From: Asterochloris sp. CNOR1
Taxonomy: Eukaryota; Chlorophyta; Trebouxiophyceae; Trebouxiales; Trebouxiaceae
Reading direction: 5' to 3'
Length of the DNA stretch: 64,000 nucleotides
Assembly (NCBI GenBank): GCA_963969365.1
Contig: OZ017755.1
Span: 868,001 to 932,000, forward strand
Shown here: positions 45,501-55,400 of the stretch, one piece after another
Numbering within the stretch: the first letter of the stretch is position 1
Layout: each line of letters begins with the position of its first letter
Program-made: the position numbers and the translations under genes
Notes under the pieces: generated by a model
What the model was told of the DNA's origin: nothing
Database searches by the model: none
The model's input: the letters and a program-made list of their open reading frames with translations, nothing else

Positions 45501-48500
45501 GGACAGCAGGCGCCGCTTGTCACAAGTGACCAGCATGATGCATCTGAGGCTGGACAGCTTGTTGGCAGGCCTGCATTGCATGCTGTGAGTGGGCTGGCCA
45601 CAAAAGTTCATGACTATCAGGTGCAGCTGTCCCCGCCCTTGAGTGAAGTTTCTGGCTAGGATGACGGGTGTGATGTCCGTGTCCAGGGTACCACTGCAAC
45701 TGGGCTGTCCAGGCTGCCTCTGGTGCAGTGCTGCGCGGGCTGCCTTCTGGAGGGTGCCATGTGCCGCCAGCATACCCCTGCATACTGTTGGCCCAGCAGG
45801 CATGTCATGCGCACGGTGACCGGCTGTCCAGCCGTGCCATGTGGGGTGCCTGCTGGACAGCGTGGCTCTCAGACGATCATGGCTCTGCCTTAGATGGGTG
45901 CACTTGCTCTGATAGCGCCTGGGTCTATCTCTAGCACGCGCCCTGCAGCAGCAGTGTGCAGCGAGGCTGGCAAGGCGGCTCAGACAGCGCTGCAGACCTT
46001 GCTGCTGCCAGGCCAGCACGCTGCGTCCAGCACAGCAGTTGCCACCTTGTACCTGCAGGACCAAGCAACTGCCAGATGACAAATGCTTGCCCTGCCGTGA
46101 TGGCAGCTGCCTGACAGGCGTGTGAGACATGCTGTGCGTGGGCTGTCTGCAGGACACTGCAGCACCTTAGTGACATTGCTCATGGCAGCTGCCGGACAAG
46201 CGCGCGTGACGTACAGTGTGGGGGCTGACTACAGGACACCTTGGGTCCTTGCCTGCTCTGAGCCGCCCTGCCTGCCAGCCATCCCTGCCAACCTGTGGGG
46301 GGTACCTGCAGGACCGTGCGGCCGCCAGATGACGACGGCTTTGCCTGCTTTGAGCTGCTGGGGTACGACATCCTGCTGGACCACAAGTGCCGCCCCTGGC
46401 TGCTGGAAGTGAACCACTCCCCCAGCTTCTGCACAGACAGTGTGCTGGACCTCCAGGTCAAGCAGCACCTCATTTTGGACACCCTTGCCCTGGTGAGAGG
46501 AAGTGCTGGCTTTCACTCTTTCGTGTCCCATAGCAGCAGTATGTTGTGTGCAGGGTGGTTCAGTACTGGTCACCCTGGCTCAGCTGGTGACTCGGTCTGG
46601 GATGGCATCTTGGCGGGGAGCAGCCTGGCTGGGGCACGTGCATGCGGTGTGACCAGCGACAGTCGCACCTCAGACAGGTGTTGCACTGAACAGTGTCTGC
46701 GTGCCCAGCAGCCAGCTGTTGCTTCGCATGCAAGCCAGGAGAGTCTACCTGCTGACAGGCCTGACAGGCCTGACTCTGAAGGCTCTTGGCTGGCACACAC
46801 ATGCAGGTGAACATGGACCCCAAGCAGCTCAAGAAGCAAAAGGCTGCCGCCCGGCAGGTAGCTGCAGAGCGCCTGGTTGCCCAGCGCACCCGTAGCACTG
46901 CTGCCGCCCCCAGCTCTGCCTGGGGAGGGGCCACCTGTTCAGATGGCCGCGGTGCAGGAGAGGGGGCCAGTGCAGGGGCCCTGGATGGTGAAGCTGGTGC
47001 CAGGGCACCCCTCTCCCGGAAGGCGGCCGCTGATGCAGAGCTGCTTCAGTTCAGGTGTGCAACGCCTGCCCAAGGCCTGTCAGTGCACTTGTGCTGCAAC
47101 ATACAGCAAATGCAGGGCTGCTTTAGTATTGATCTGCACTTGCCGCACATGTTCTGCCACAGTGCTGCTTCAGGCCGCAGCTCCAGAGCTGCAAGTGTGC
47201 ATAGGGTGCCCACTTGCAGCTCATGTTCTGCTGCTGCCCATCTGCTGCACCAGGTAGCAGGTGCATCGTTGCTTCAGGTGTGTAGGGGCTGCTCTTGCCC
47301 TGCCTCCCGCCACTCCTGGCCACTCATGCAATGCTGCAGCACTCAGGTGTGCATGGACTGCCTCTTGCTGTATCAGGGCAAAGCTTACAGGCCGCTGTGG
47401 GCTCTGAAAATGGCTTGAGGAGGGCACAGGGTGATGGTAGCTTTGCTCATTTGTGACATTGTCCAGGCATGATCTGCAGAAGCACTGGAGCATGGCTTGC
47501 CTCAAGACATTGCAAGCCAGGCAGAACATTCGCCCCTTGTGTCGGCCAGTTGCTGGGCTACAACATCAAGATGCCAGGGTGCTGTGCCACGTGTCCCCCA
47601 TGAGGGAGTGGCGAAGCAGCCAGCACCTGCAACATGCTGTGCATGCCTGAGAGATGCAATGTCTGGACCAGGACATGGCACCATTGTGCAGGACGGAGGC
47701 AGCTGCCAGTCGCCAGCGGCATGAGGACAGGCACATGGGCGCCTTCAGCAGGATCTACCCACCCCAGGACCCTGTGCGCCAGGCCCTGTATGCACAGGCC
47801 CTGCAGGTGGCTGCAGCTGCTTTTGCAGGCTCCATGAAGGCCAAGGCCCACTCCACCATTGAGAGGCTTCAGGTGGGCGTGAGCAACTGTGGGGCCTGCA
47901 GGTTGCAGAGGCGGCTGGTAGACAGGCTGTACTGCAGGAGGTCAAGCCAGCTCTGCTGGCTGCACCCGCTGTCAGCCAGCTGGCATTGGCCTGCACACGC
48001 CTTCCGTACGCTGGCTGCACTCATCTCGTGCTGCCAAGGACCCCCGCGACTTCACCGAAAGCAGCATGCCCAATCTCAGCATCTGCGCTGTCACCCAGAT
48101 CACCCATGTGCATCCCCTGCAGAAGCAGACTTGCCAGCAGCAGGCTTCGACTTGGTGCCAACGTGCTGGTGCTTCATCGCTACTCCTGAACGCTCAAGCG
48201 TCAGGAGCAGGGCATCTTGACTACCCTGCCAAGCAAACAGCATGAATGCATTGGGTCCGTTGCTGTGTGGCTGCAGTGAGCAGAAGGGCCAGCAGCAAAA
48301 CGCCCAGGAGGCCAATGTAAAGCAAAGATGGGGCACACTCTAATTTCTGCTTTGGTGCTGAGGTGCCCCCCACCTCGGCCCCACTCACCATCTACCTCCA
48401 CACAGCAAGTATCCAACATGCAGGAGCAGAAGCGCCAGCAGCAAGATGCCCAGGAGGCCAAGATGATGGCTGAGAGGCAGCGGGCAGTGGCGCTGCGCCA

Positions 48501-51500
48501 GCGGGTTCGCGCTCTGAATGAGCAGCGCTTGGCACGGGCCAGTCGCATTGCAGTGCCCCCAGTGACCAGCAACGACCTGCCCCCCGCTGAAGGTTGGGCT
48601 CCGTCAACCGTTGCAATGGGTCCTGGGAGGCAGCGGAACTTGCATTGCAGTGGTGCCTGGGCACTGTCAGGGGCGTGTTGCTGTGCCGCCCATGACCAGC
48701 AACGACCTACCCTGGCATGGAGGTGTATCGCAGTGCTGGCTGATGTGCTGTCCATTGGCTGCTACAATCATGGTGGCAAAGGCGCTCGTCTGCAAAGCAC
48801 CGCGATGTCTGTGAGCTAAGCACATGGTGGCCTGCTACATCGTCACTTGGCCTCAGCTGAGTTGCAGCCCATTCCTGACCACATGCATGTGGCTGCAGCT
48901 CCAGGGGGATGAGCACGCTGCCTCATGACTTGGCCGCAGCCTAAACACAGCCCTCTGGCGTGCTTGCAGTACATTGCTGTGCGCATGCAGAGGGCAGCAG
49001 AGGTAGGGAGACGTGCATGCATCAAACAGCACAGCCTCAGTCCAGGTGGGGCAAGTTGGGCATGCGCTGCTTGCAGGGGCGGAGTCGCTCAGCCCTGAGC
49101 GGCAGCGCCACTGCATGTCGCTGCCCAGAGCCGTCACTGTGGGGGACTGCCTCGCAGCTGCAGAGGACGCTGCGCTGGCAGGCCAGGCCGATGGCAGTGC
49201 ACCGTCAGACTTGGGCAGTGGCGCCTTGAGGTCTGTATGAGCATTTTAGCAGTGCTGCTGCTGCAAATTGCAGCCAACAGCCATCCAGATCAGACGTTTG
49301 GCTTCTGCGACTCACAGAATTGTAGATAGCATAGGGGACTTTTGCTGCATGCCTGATGAATATGCCCACAGAGTGTCTTATGACGTGCTCAGGATATTTC
49401 CGCGACGGAGGCGTCACACAGCAGATGCAGCCGCGGTGGGCAATGGCAGCAGCAGCAGCAGTCTGCCTGCGCCACAGGACTTGGGTCTTGCTTTGGAGGG
49501 CAGCACCCTACTGTCAGGGGCCGGGGTTGAGCGACGCGCTGCCGGTGCAGCCCTGCGGGCCACAGGGGCAGGGCCAGTCTCTGCAGCTGTACCTGCCTCC
49601 CGGCAGAAGCAGGAGCCTTCCCATGGGCTCAGCTGGGGTGCTGCCCTGTCCCAGGTGGCAGATGCGCAGGCCCTTCCGTCGCCATCTGCTGGGAGGTCAG
49701 GGACTGGGCCAGGCAGCGCGAGGGTTTCTGAGGCTGCTGAGTCAGACACCAGCCCCAGCGAGTCTACTGCAGGGGAGCAGCCACGTGCTGCGCTGGCTGG
49801 CAGTGCTACATATGCTACAGCGGCAGTGGGACCCAGCCAGCAGCCACTGGAAGCCCACAAGAGCCAGGCACCGGGTTTGGAGGGCCTGCTGCTTGGCTCG
49901 AGGCCAGCCCCACCTGCTGCCGTGCTGAGGGCAGAGGCCAGCTCTTCTGCTGGCGAGCGGGCTGAGAGTGCTGGGAGCAAGCACTGGGCCAAAGCAGCTG
50001 AGAGCAGCCTCAGCCAACGGACGCCGGCTGCTGCAGCACTGCTGGAGACAGGATTGAGGGCAGTTGCATCAGAGGTCAGCTCATCTCTGACTCACGCCAG
50101 GCCGCAGGTCAAGTAATATGGCCCGCATCAGCTGTGTTGGGCAAGTCTCTGGTATGCGAGGGCTGCCTGCCTGCCCTGCAGAGATGGGCGGATCTAGAGG
50201 CCGCCGGCGCAGCGCCTCATGCTCATGCTGCAGCCTGCAGCAGTGCAGCTCAGCTGGAGAGGCCCCTGCGCAGCTGTGCAGGGCAGCTGGCACCTGCGGC
50301 TATGCCTGAGCCACTGCAGCGTGGGGACAACCTTCCTGCTGGTCTGGTCAGCAGCAGCAGGCCGTCCTCAGAGCCCTGCCAGGAGGATGTTTATGATTTG
50401 GAGGGCTGCAGTGATACGCACTCGGCCAGGCAGACCAGGCGGCTTCCTGTGCTGAGCAGCCCTGCCAGCAGCAGTAGCCAGATGGGCACTGCAATGGCTG
50501 CTGCCTTCGAGGCCACCAGCGAGGTCTGCGGCAGCCTTACCCCAGCTGGTATAGCAGAGGCGGGCACGCTGCAATCCCACAGGAGCAGCCTGTCTGAGCA
50601 GGCTTCTGTGCCAGAGGCTGCCGGTGGCCCACAGGCCGACCTTGCTGCCTCTGGGCGCAGCCAGGCGGGCGAGCAGGAGCGCCTGCGCTGTGCACAGACG
50701 CCTGCGATCAGCAAAGGCAGTGCTGGTGGCACGGCACAGCCTGACCACACCGCAAGGCTTGGCACAGCTGCACTGGACCTGCCAGGGCGTGGACCGAGGG
50801 ATGCAAGCGCAGCACGTGTGCGAGAGGCACAGCAGCAAGTACTGGCCAGCCTGCCGGCATGCCCACCCCGCCAGCTCTCCCCTCAGGTGCGGACTTGACT
50901 GATAGGACAATGTTTGTGGCTCAGACTGGGGCATCAAATCTGCTTGGTGGCTGTGCTGGTGCGTCTTGGAGCCGGTACCTCCTCTCTGCTGCTGGCATCA
51001 GGCACTGCGTACAGTTGCTTCAGCTGATGTCCCCATGCACAGGCTTGGACCGCCCTGGCTGCTTTCGCAGATGAAGCGTATCCCACGGCGCACCATGTCG
51101 AGGGCAGCAGCCGCCTTTGCAGACCTGTCCCCTAGCCAAGCAGCCCTGTTCCAGCAGCATGGGCTCCTGGCAGGACTGCAGCTGCCTCAAGCAGACTTGC
51201 CCGAGCCTGCTCCACAGGGCAGCGACAGCCTTGTGGCCGCCCTGCAGCCCAGCAGGTGGCCCGCTCTCCACGGCTGCCAGGGCGCTTCGCCCAGCAGGGC
51301 ACGGTCCCTGTGTCAGGCAGACGTCGTCGAGCGCTTGGCAGCAGCAGGCGTATTCAGCACCAAAGCCTCTGCCTCAGCAGCCCGCTTCCTCAGCAAGGCG
51401 CCCTCCACTGGAGGCAGCCTACTCCCCGCCCGCCAGGCGATCATCAGAAGCAGCAGCATGCACAGCCCCTCCAGACGAGGGTGGCGCGCCTCAGCCCCCA

Positions 51501-51616
51501 GCGGTGCACTCAGTAGCACAGCCGCCAGGACCATGCAGGCCATGGGGTGGGACCACAAATTTGCACCTGTGAGGGCGCCCGAGTTCCTGCAGCTAGGTGG
51601 CCAGTCCAAGCGCTAA
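42538..51616 (+). CDS. Tubulin polyglutamylase, TTLL6/13-like, with long disordered tail
   Basis: Fourteen exons chain with no phase conflict to 1,269 residues: 42538-42631, 42860-42978, 43516-43737, 44253-44483, 44992-45125, 45336-45446, 46312-46492, 46807-47054, 47692-47872, 48424-48592, 49077-49230, 49393-50107, 50182-50886, 51071-51616. The catalytic TTL domain (about residues 15-350) has INLTNCKYD, LNHFTGMLDLCRK, TYIVKPDSGCQGKGI, LLVRGLKFDLRVYVLL, HLTNYSMNRF, FELLGYDILLD and WLLEVNHSPSF with ATP- and Mg-binding residues intact. TTLL6/13-type enzymes add glutamates to tubulin tails in cilia and spindles. Basic helices (RQRHEDRHMGAFSRIYP, EQKRQQQDAQEAKMMAERQR) follow as in the microtubule-binding region. 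The last 650 residues are low-complexity Ser/Ala/Gly-rich and probably disordered. Confidence 0.93.
43190..43330 (+). repeat. Tandem 89-base repeat in TTLL intron 2
   Basis: AGTGGCAGCTCCCACAGTTG with CTCAGCGTCTGCCAGG at 43195 recurs as AGTGGCAGCTCCCACAACTG with CTCAGCTGTCTGCAGG at 43284. It is a diverged two-copy repeat. I could not match it to either neighbouring exon. Confidence 0.6.
43965..44110 (+). repeat. Two decayed copies of TTLL exon 44253-44483 start
   Basis: The real exon reads, after GTGCAG, GGCAAGGGTATCCGCCTGGT, GCAGACTGTGGCCCAGCTGCAG. A copy at 44057 reads, after GCGCAG, GGCAAGGCATCTGCCTGATA, CAGACAGTGGCTCCGCTGCAG. A weaker one at 43970 reads, after GTGCAG, GGCATGGCATCCTGGGGACA. 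The acceptor is duplicated each time. Confidence 0.75.
46050..46270 (+). repeat. Decayed copies of TTLL exon 46312-46492 start
   Basis: The real site is GTACCTGCAG|GACCGTGCGGCCGCCAGATG. A copy near 46049 is GTACCTGCAG|GACCAAGCAACTGCCAGATG followed by ACAAATGCTTGCCCTGC. Shorter echoes follow near 46149 (GTCTGCAG|GACACTGCAGCACC) and 46233 (CTACAG|GACACC with CTTGCCTGCTCTGAGC). Spacing is 80-100 bases. Confidence 0.7.
48270..48722 (+). repeat. Decayed copies on both sides of TTLL exon 48424-48592
   Basis: Upstream at about 48278: GAGCAGAAGGGCCAGCAGCA, AAACGCCCAGGAGGCCAA, against real GAGCAGAAGCGCCAGCAGCA, AGATGCCCAGGAGGCCAA. Downstream at about 48683: GCCGCCCATGACCAGCAACG, ACCTACCC, against real GCCCCCAGTGACCAGCAACG, ACCTGCCC at 48555. 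One exon therefore carries a start copy before it and an end copy after it. Confidence 0.75.
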
Positions 51617-52497
51617 TGGCTTGCAGCGCATGACCTCCTTGACTGAAAGTTAGTACAAGCCATTACACACCTTCCAGCCTAGCGTCAGCATTGATCAGCA
51701 GAATTGCTAACAGGCAAATTGGAAGTGTGTCAGCCAGATCGAAGTAACAAAAATGGATTGGTAGCTTAAACATACCTGTTTGAATCTGCACCTGATTTGA
51801 ACACACAGCAGCCCCTGAGAGGTCTGCACTGTCTTAAGCAGATGATCAACAAGAAGTAATTGCTGCAGTTGTTGATGGGTGATTCAACTTCAGGCCAGTG
51901 TCACAGGGTATTCAGCTTTCTAGGACATGGTCGTCAGGTCATTGTGAGAGTGGCCATGGCAGTGACAGGAGCTGCTCAGACTTCTCCTGGCGCCAGATGG
52001 GTGATTGACGTCAGCCGGTGCTTCTCACCGAGGCTTATGTGATGCCAGCGGCAGGGACTGCTGCTGCTGACATCGCCTTGAAAGCTGCAGTCATGCCGCA
52101 CACAATGATGTTCCCAAGGATGTTTCAGCGCCCAAAAGGGTGGGGTTTTACTGCACACACTTATGTGCTGCATGCCCTGTCAGTGCAGACATCGACTTTG
52201 CAGCCGTACTTTGCTCACAGCTACATGTCCATTGCATGCCTGGTCTGCTTGGCAGGGTTAGGCACAGAGAGAACACCCAAAAGTTGAAGAACACAGCTGA
52301 AGCTTTTGTAGATACTTGATTGCAGTGGTCATCAGGTGCCCACCGATAGAGACAGGGTCCTCACACTGCAGACACAGCAAGTCAACCCGCCCGGACTCAA
52401 GCACCGCAGGCAGATGCAGCATTGCCAGCTACTACTGCGAGGCGTACTGAACTAGGTCTGCGATTGGCAGCTGCAGCTGAAGGAAGCACGATTTGGT
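51617..52497. other. Intergenic region, no gene supported
   Basis: This lies between the TTLL stop and the first recognisable septin-gene coding stretch. It is relatively AT-rich at 51650-51900. Short open frames have no family or splice support. It should hold the TTLL 3' UTR and the septin promoter, possibly with a 5' exon. Confidence 0.4.
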
Positions 52498-55400
52498 GTG
52501 GTTCAGCTTCGTGCCCTGGGCACGTCTCGTAGGTCAATACAGGTCAGAGGCCAAATTGTCTTGCCTGACAAGAGCCTGGGCGTGACATCCATCCCCATGC
52601 TGAGCCCCGAGAGCCCCGAGAGCAGTGACTCTGAGGAAAGCTGGACTCATGTGCAGGGGAGCGAGCCTGGCCATGGTGGCAAGCCTCTGCCACACGAAAG
52701 CCATGTTGTTCCTCCCGAGTCAGGCAAGCTGTCCTCCACGCTGTGCATAGGCACATGCTTTGAGTTTGATGCCCTGTTTCAAGGTCTGTGTCGGAGCACT
52801 ACTATCTCAGGTTCTCCGGCTCACTCAAGAGTCTCCGGGCGATCCTGTTGCCTCTGAACCCGTTGAGACCCCCGGGGAATTGCCTCATCGCGGGCCTGCG
52901 TACAAGTCGTCTCGGGGGCCATCCCTACCCTCTGCCCGGCCACAAGCTGAGCCAGGGCACCACAGGAGGGGTCTGCAGATGTCCCGCATGGCTGATCATT
53001 GCACTGATCTTTGACGATGTCACACACTTTGCGCAGATCAAGGGCAGGGGTCCTCAGAGGGAGCCAGTCTGCTGCTGAGCACCCCCCCGCAGACCTTTGA
53101 ACCTGCCCAGCTTCGGGGCCTGCTGGAGAGTCCACCTGGCACAGGGTGCGTTTGCGAATGCATGTGCTGTGCTGTGCTTTCACTGCCACCATAGCGCCCA
53201 TTGCAACCCCTGCTGGCGGCAGTCTGACAGCCTGATGGCCATCTGTGCAGGCTGAACTCCCGCGACAGGGAGGCATCTAAGCCTGAAGAATGTGCACAAG
53301 GTGGGCAGTTGATCGAGGCAGCGCCCCCACACTTTTAGGCCCCTTGAGCTGCACCTCTGACACTTGCAGTAGTGTCCCTCTGGGATAGTCTGCTTGCAGG
53401 CCGCACCCTGCAGCTCCCGCTGATCTTCATCTGTTGCCTGCGCTGCAGCTGCTCGCGCAGAGTCTCACCCTCTTCAGGATGCGCTCCTGCCTCTATCCAC
53501 AGGCCAGACCAGTACCCCTGGCAGCCCCTCAGCCATCCCAGCAAGCGAAGCTGCATCCGCCCACACCAGCCTCGCTGGTACCAGCGACCCACGACGGGCA
53601 TCCCATGGCTCCAACAGCCAGCCTGGCAGCCCATGCTCACTTCCGGGGGAGGTGCCAGAGCTCACCAGAGCAGCAAGTGTCGAGGCAGAGGCCTCCTCCC
53701 TCCCCTCTGTCGATCTGAGGGGCTCTGTAAGGAGTGATGCCCCAGACGAAGAGAGCACTACACCATCGTTGGACCAAGAGCAGGGAGAGAGCCTGGCAGG
53801 TGGGTCCTGGTTGGAGCTTCTGCCTGGCCAGATGTGCCGTCTTCACCTGCCTGCATGTTCTGTGCAAGTCAGATGCTTTTCGCATTGCTGCAAGTCCAGC
53901 AGTGCTGCGTCATCCTCTGTTGCCCATAGCATTGCTGCAAGCATGCCTCTGCAATGTGTGCTTCGCTGGGATCTTACGTGCCACCCTGTCCTGCAGAAGG
54001 AGGTGGCCACAGCAGCAGCAGGTGGTTGTGGCGCTTTGGCAGCCACAGTGGCCCCACACCCTCTCCATTTGCAGATGTAAGGCATCTGTTTGGGCAGTGC
54101 TGGCACACCTTGTACCTGTGCATACGTGGCAAAGTAGCCGCCAGCAGAAGCAGGTCTGCAATCTGTGACAGACCAGCGTCAGCAGATCCTATGCATCTTT
54201 GGTGGCTGTGAAGATGCAGGCCCCTGCAGTGCTGCGCAGCCTTGATTGCCATCTGCTGGGCCGTGCTTGGCATGGCTGCCTGTTTTGAGAGTGAGCAGAC
54301 TCCTGGAAACTTTGGGCTGGCGTCTGCAGCGCTTGGTGGGGCCCTCAACATCACCTGCTCTGGCTGTAGTCCCCATCCTGTGGTGCAGGCGGGAGCAGAC
54401 CTGAAGGGCCTGGGCAGCCCCCAGTAGGGCCCTCAGCGTCATTGGCAGGATGTAGGTCTGCCTCTGCAGACTCCAGCAGCATGGCTGCCTCAGCTGCCAC
54501 AAGCTCTGATCGCATAGCCAGTGTGACGATCTGAAGAGGCAGCTGCCTGCCCTGTTGCAGGTGGCTGGAGATGGTGCGGACATGCAAGAGGAGGAAGCTG
54601 AGGGCAACCTCCTGCACAATGATGGCCAGGACGGCGATGGACACAGTGAGGGCTCAGGGGACACGCCGGTCATGGTGCACGGGACCACCGAGCTGGAGGG
54701 TTATGGCGAGGTGAGCTGCAAGACTCTGGGTGTGCCATGCTGCTTTGCCCAGCTTTCTTCAGGGGGACAGTAAAGTGGTGGATGTTTGTTGGCGCGGTGC
54801 GCTGTTGACCTCACTCTTGCTTTCGGTCACTGCCAGGCCCCCTGGAACATGGACAGGGAGCACTGAACCCTGCTCACAACAGCAAGCAACGAAGCTTGTG
54901 GGTATGGGCGTTGCGGTGTACAGGGTCAGCGAGCTGAATGAATATGTCTAATCGAGCCCTTCATCAGTTGGTCGCTAGCTTGTCTCAGCACCAGCATGGC
55001 ATGCATCCATGGCACTGCCCCATAGCAGGCAGCACCCTGCGAGATGATATAGTGCACGCGGCGACTGCAAGCAGGAGGGGGAAGATGGCAAGACAGGCTG
55101 TGACAGGTTTGGTGCCTGCTGCCTCGGGATTTCTTTTAGCGTGAGGCCTACAGGGCGGACTTGTGGGACAGGATCTAGGTGTCCAGGCAGATCCTGGCAG
55201 TTGTAAGGCTAGGGCAGGCCAGCAGCTGCAAGGGCACAGCGTCCGGCGCTGCTGCGTCCCTCTGGCCTGCACACTTCAACATCAGAGCTTCTGGCCCTGC
55301 AGTTAGAGAGGGAGGCGAGGGAGTTCAGGCGCGCCTCCATGACGGCAGAGGACATCAGGAGGGCGAGGCAGCCCATCAACCCGGCTCCACGGCGCACACA

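Noticed and set aside
51617-52497. Short frames (51860-52042, 52018-52287) as a small gene
   Set aside because: There are no splice sites in phase, no family resemblance and an AT-richer composition than coding regions here.
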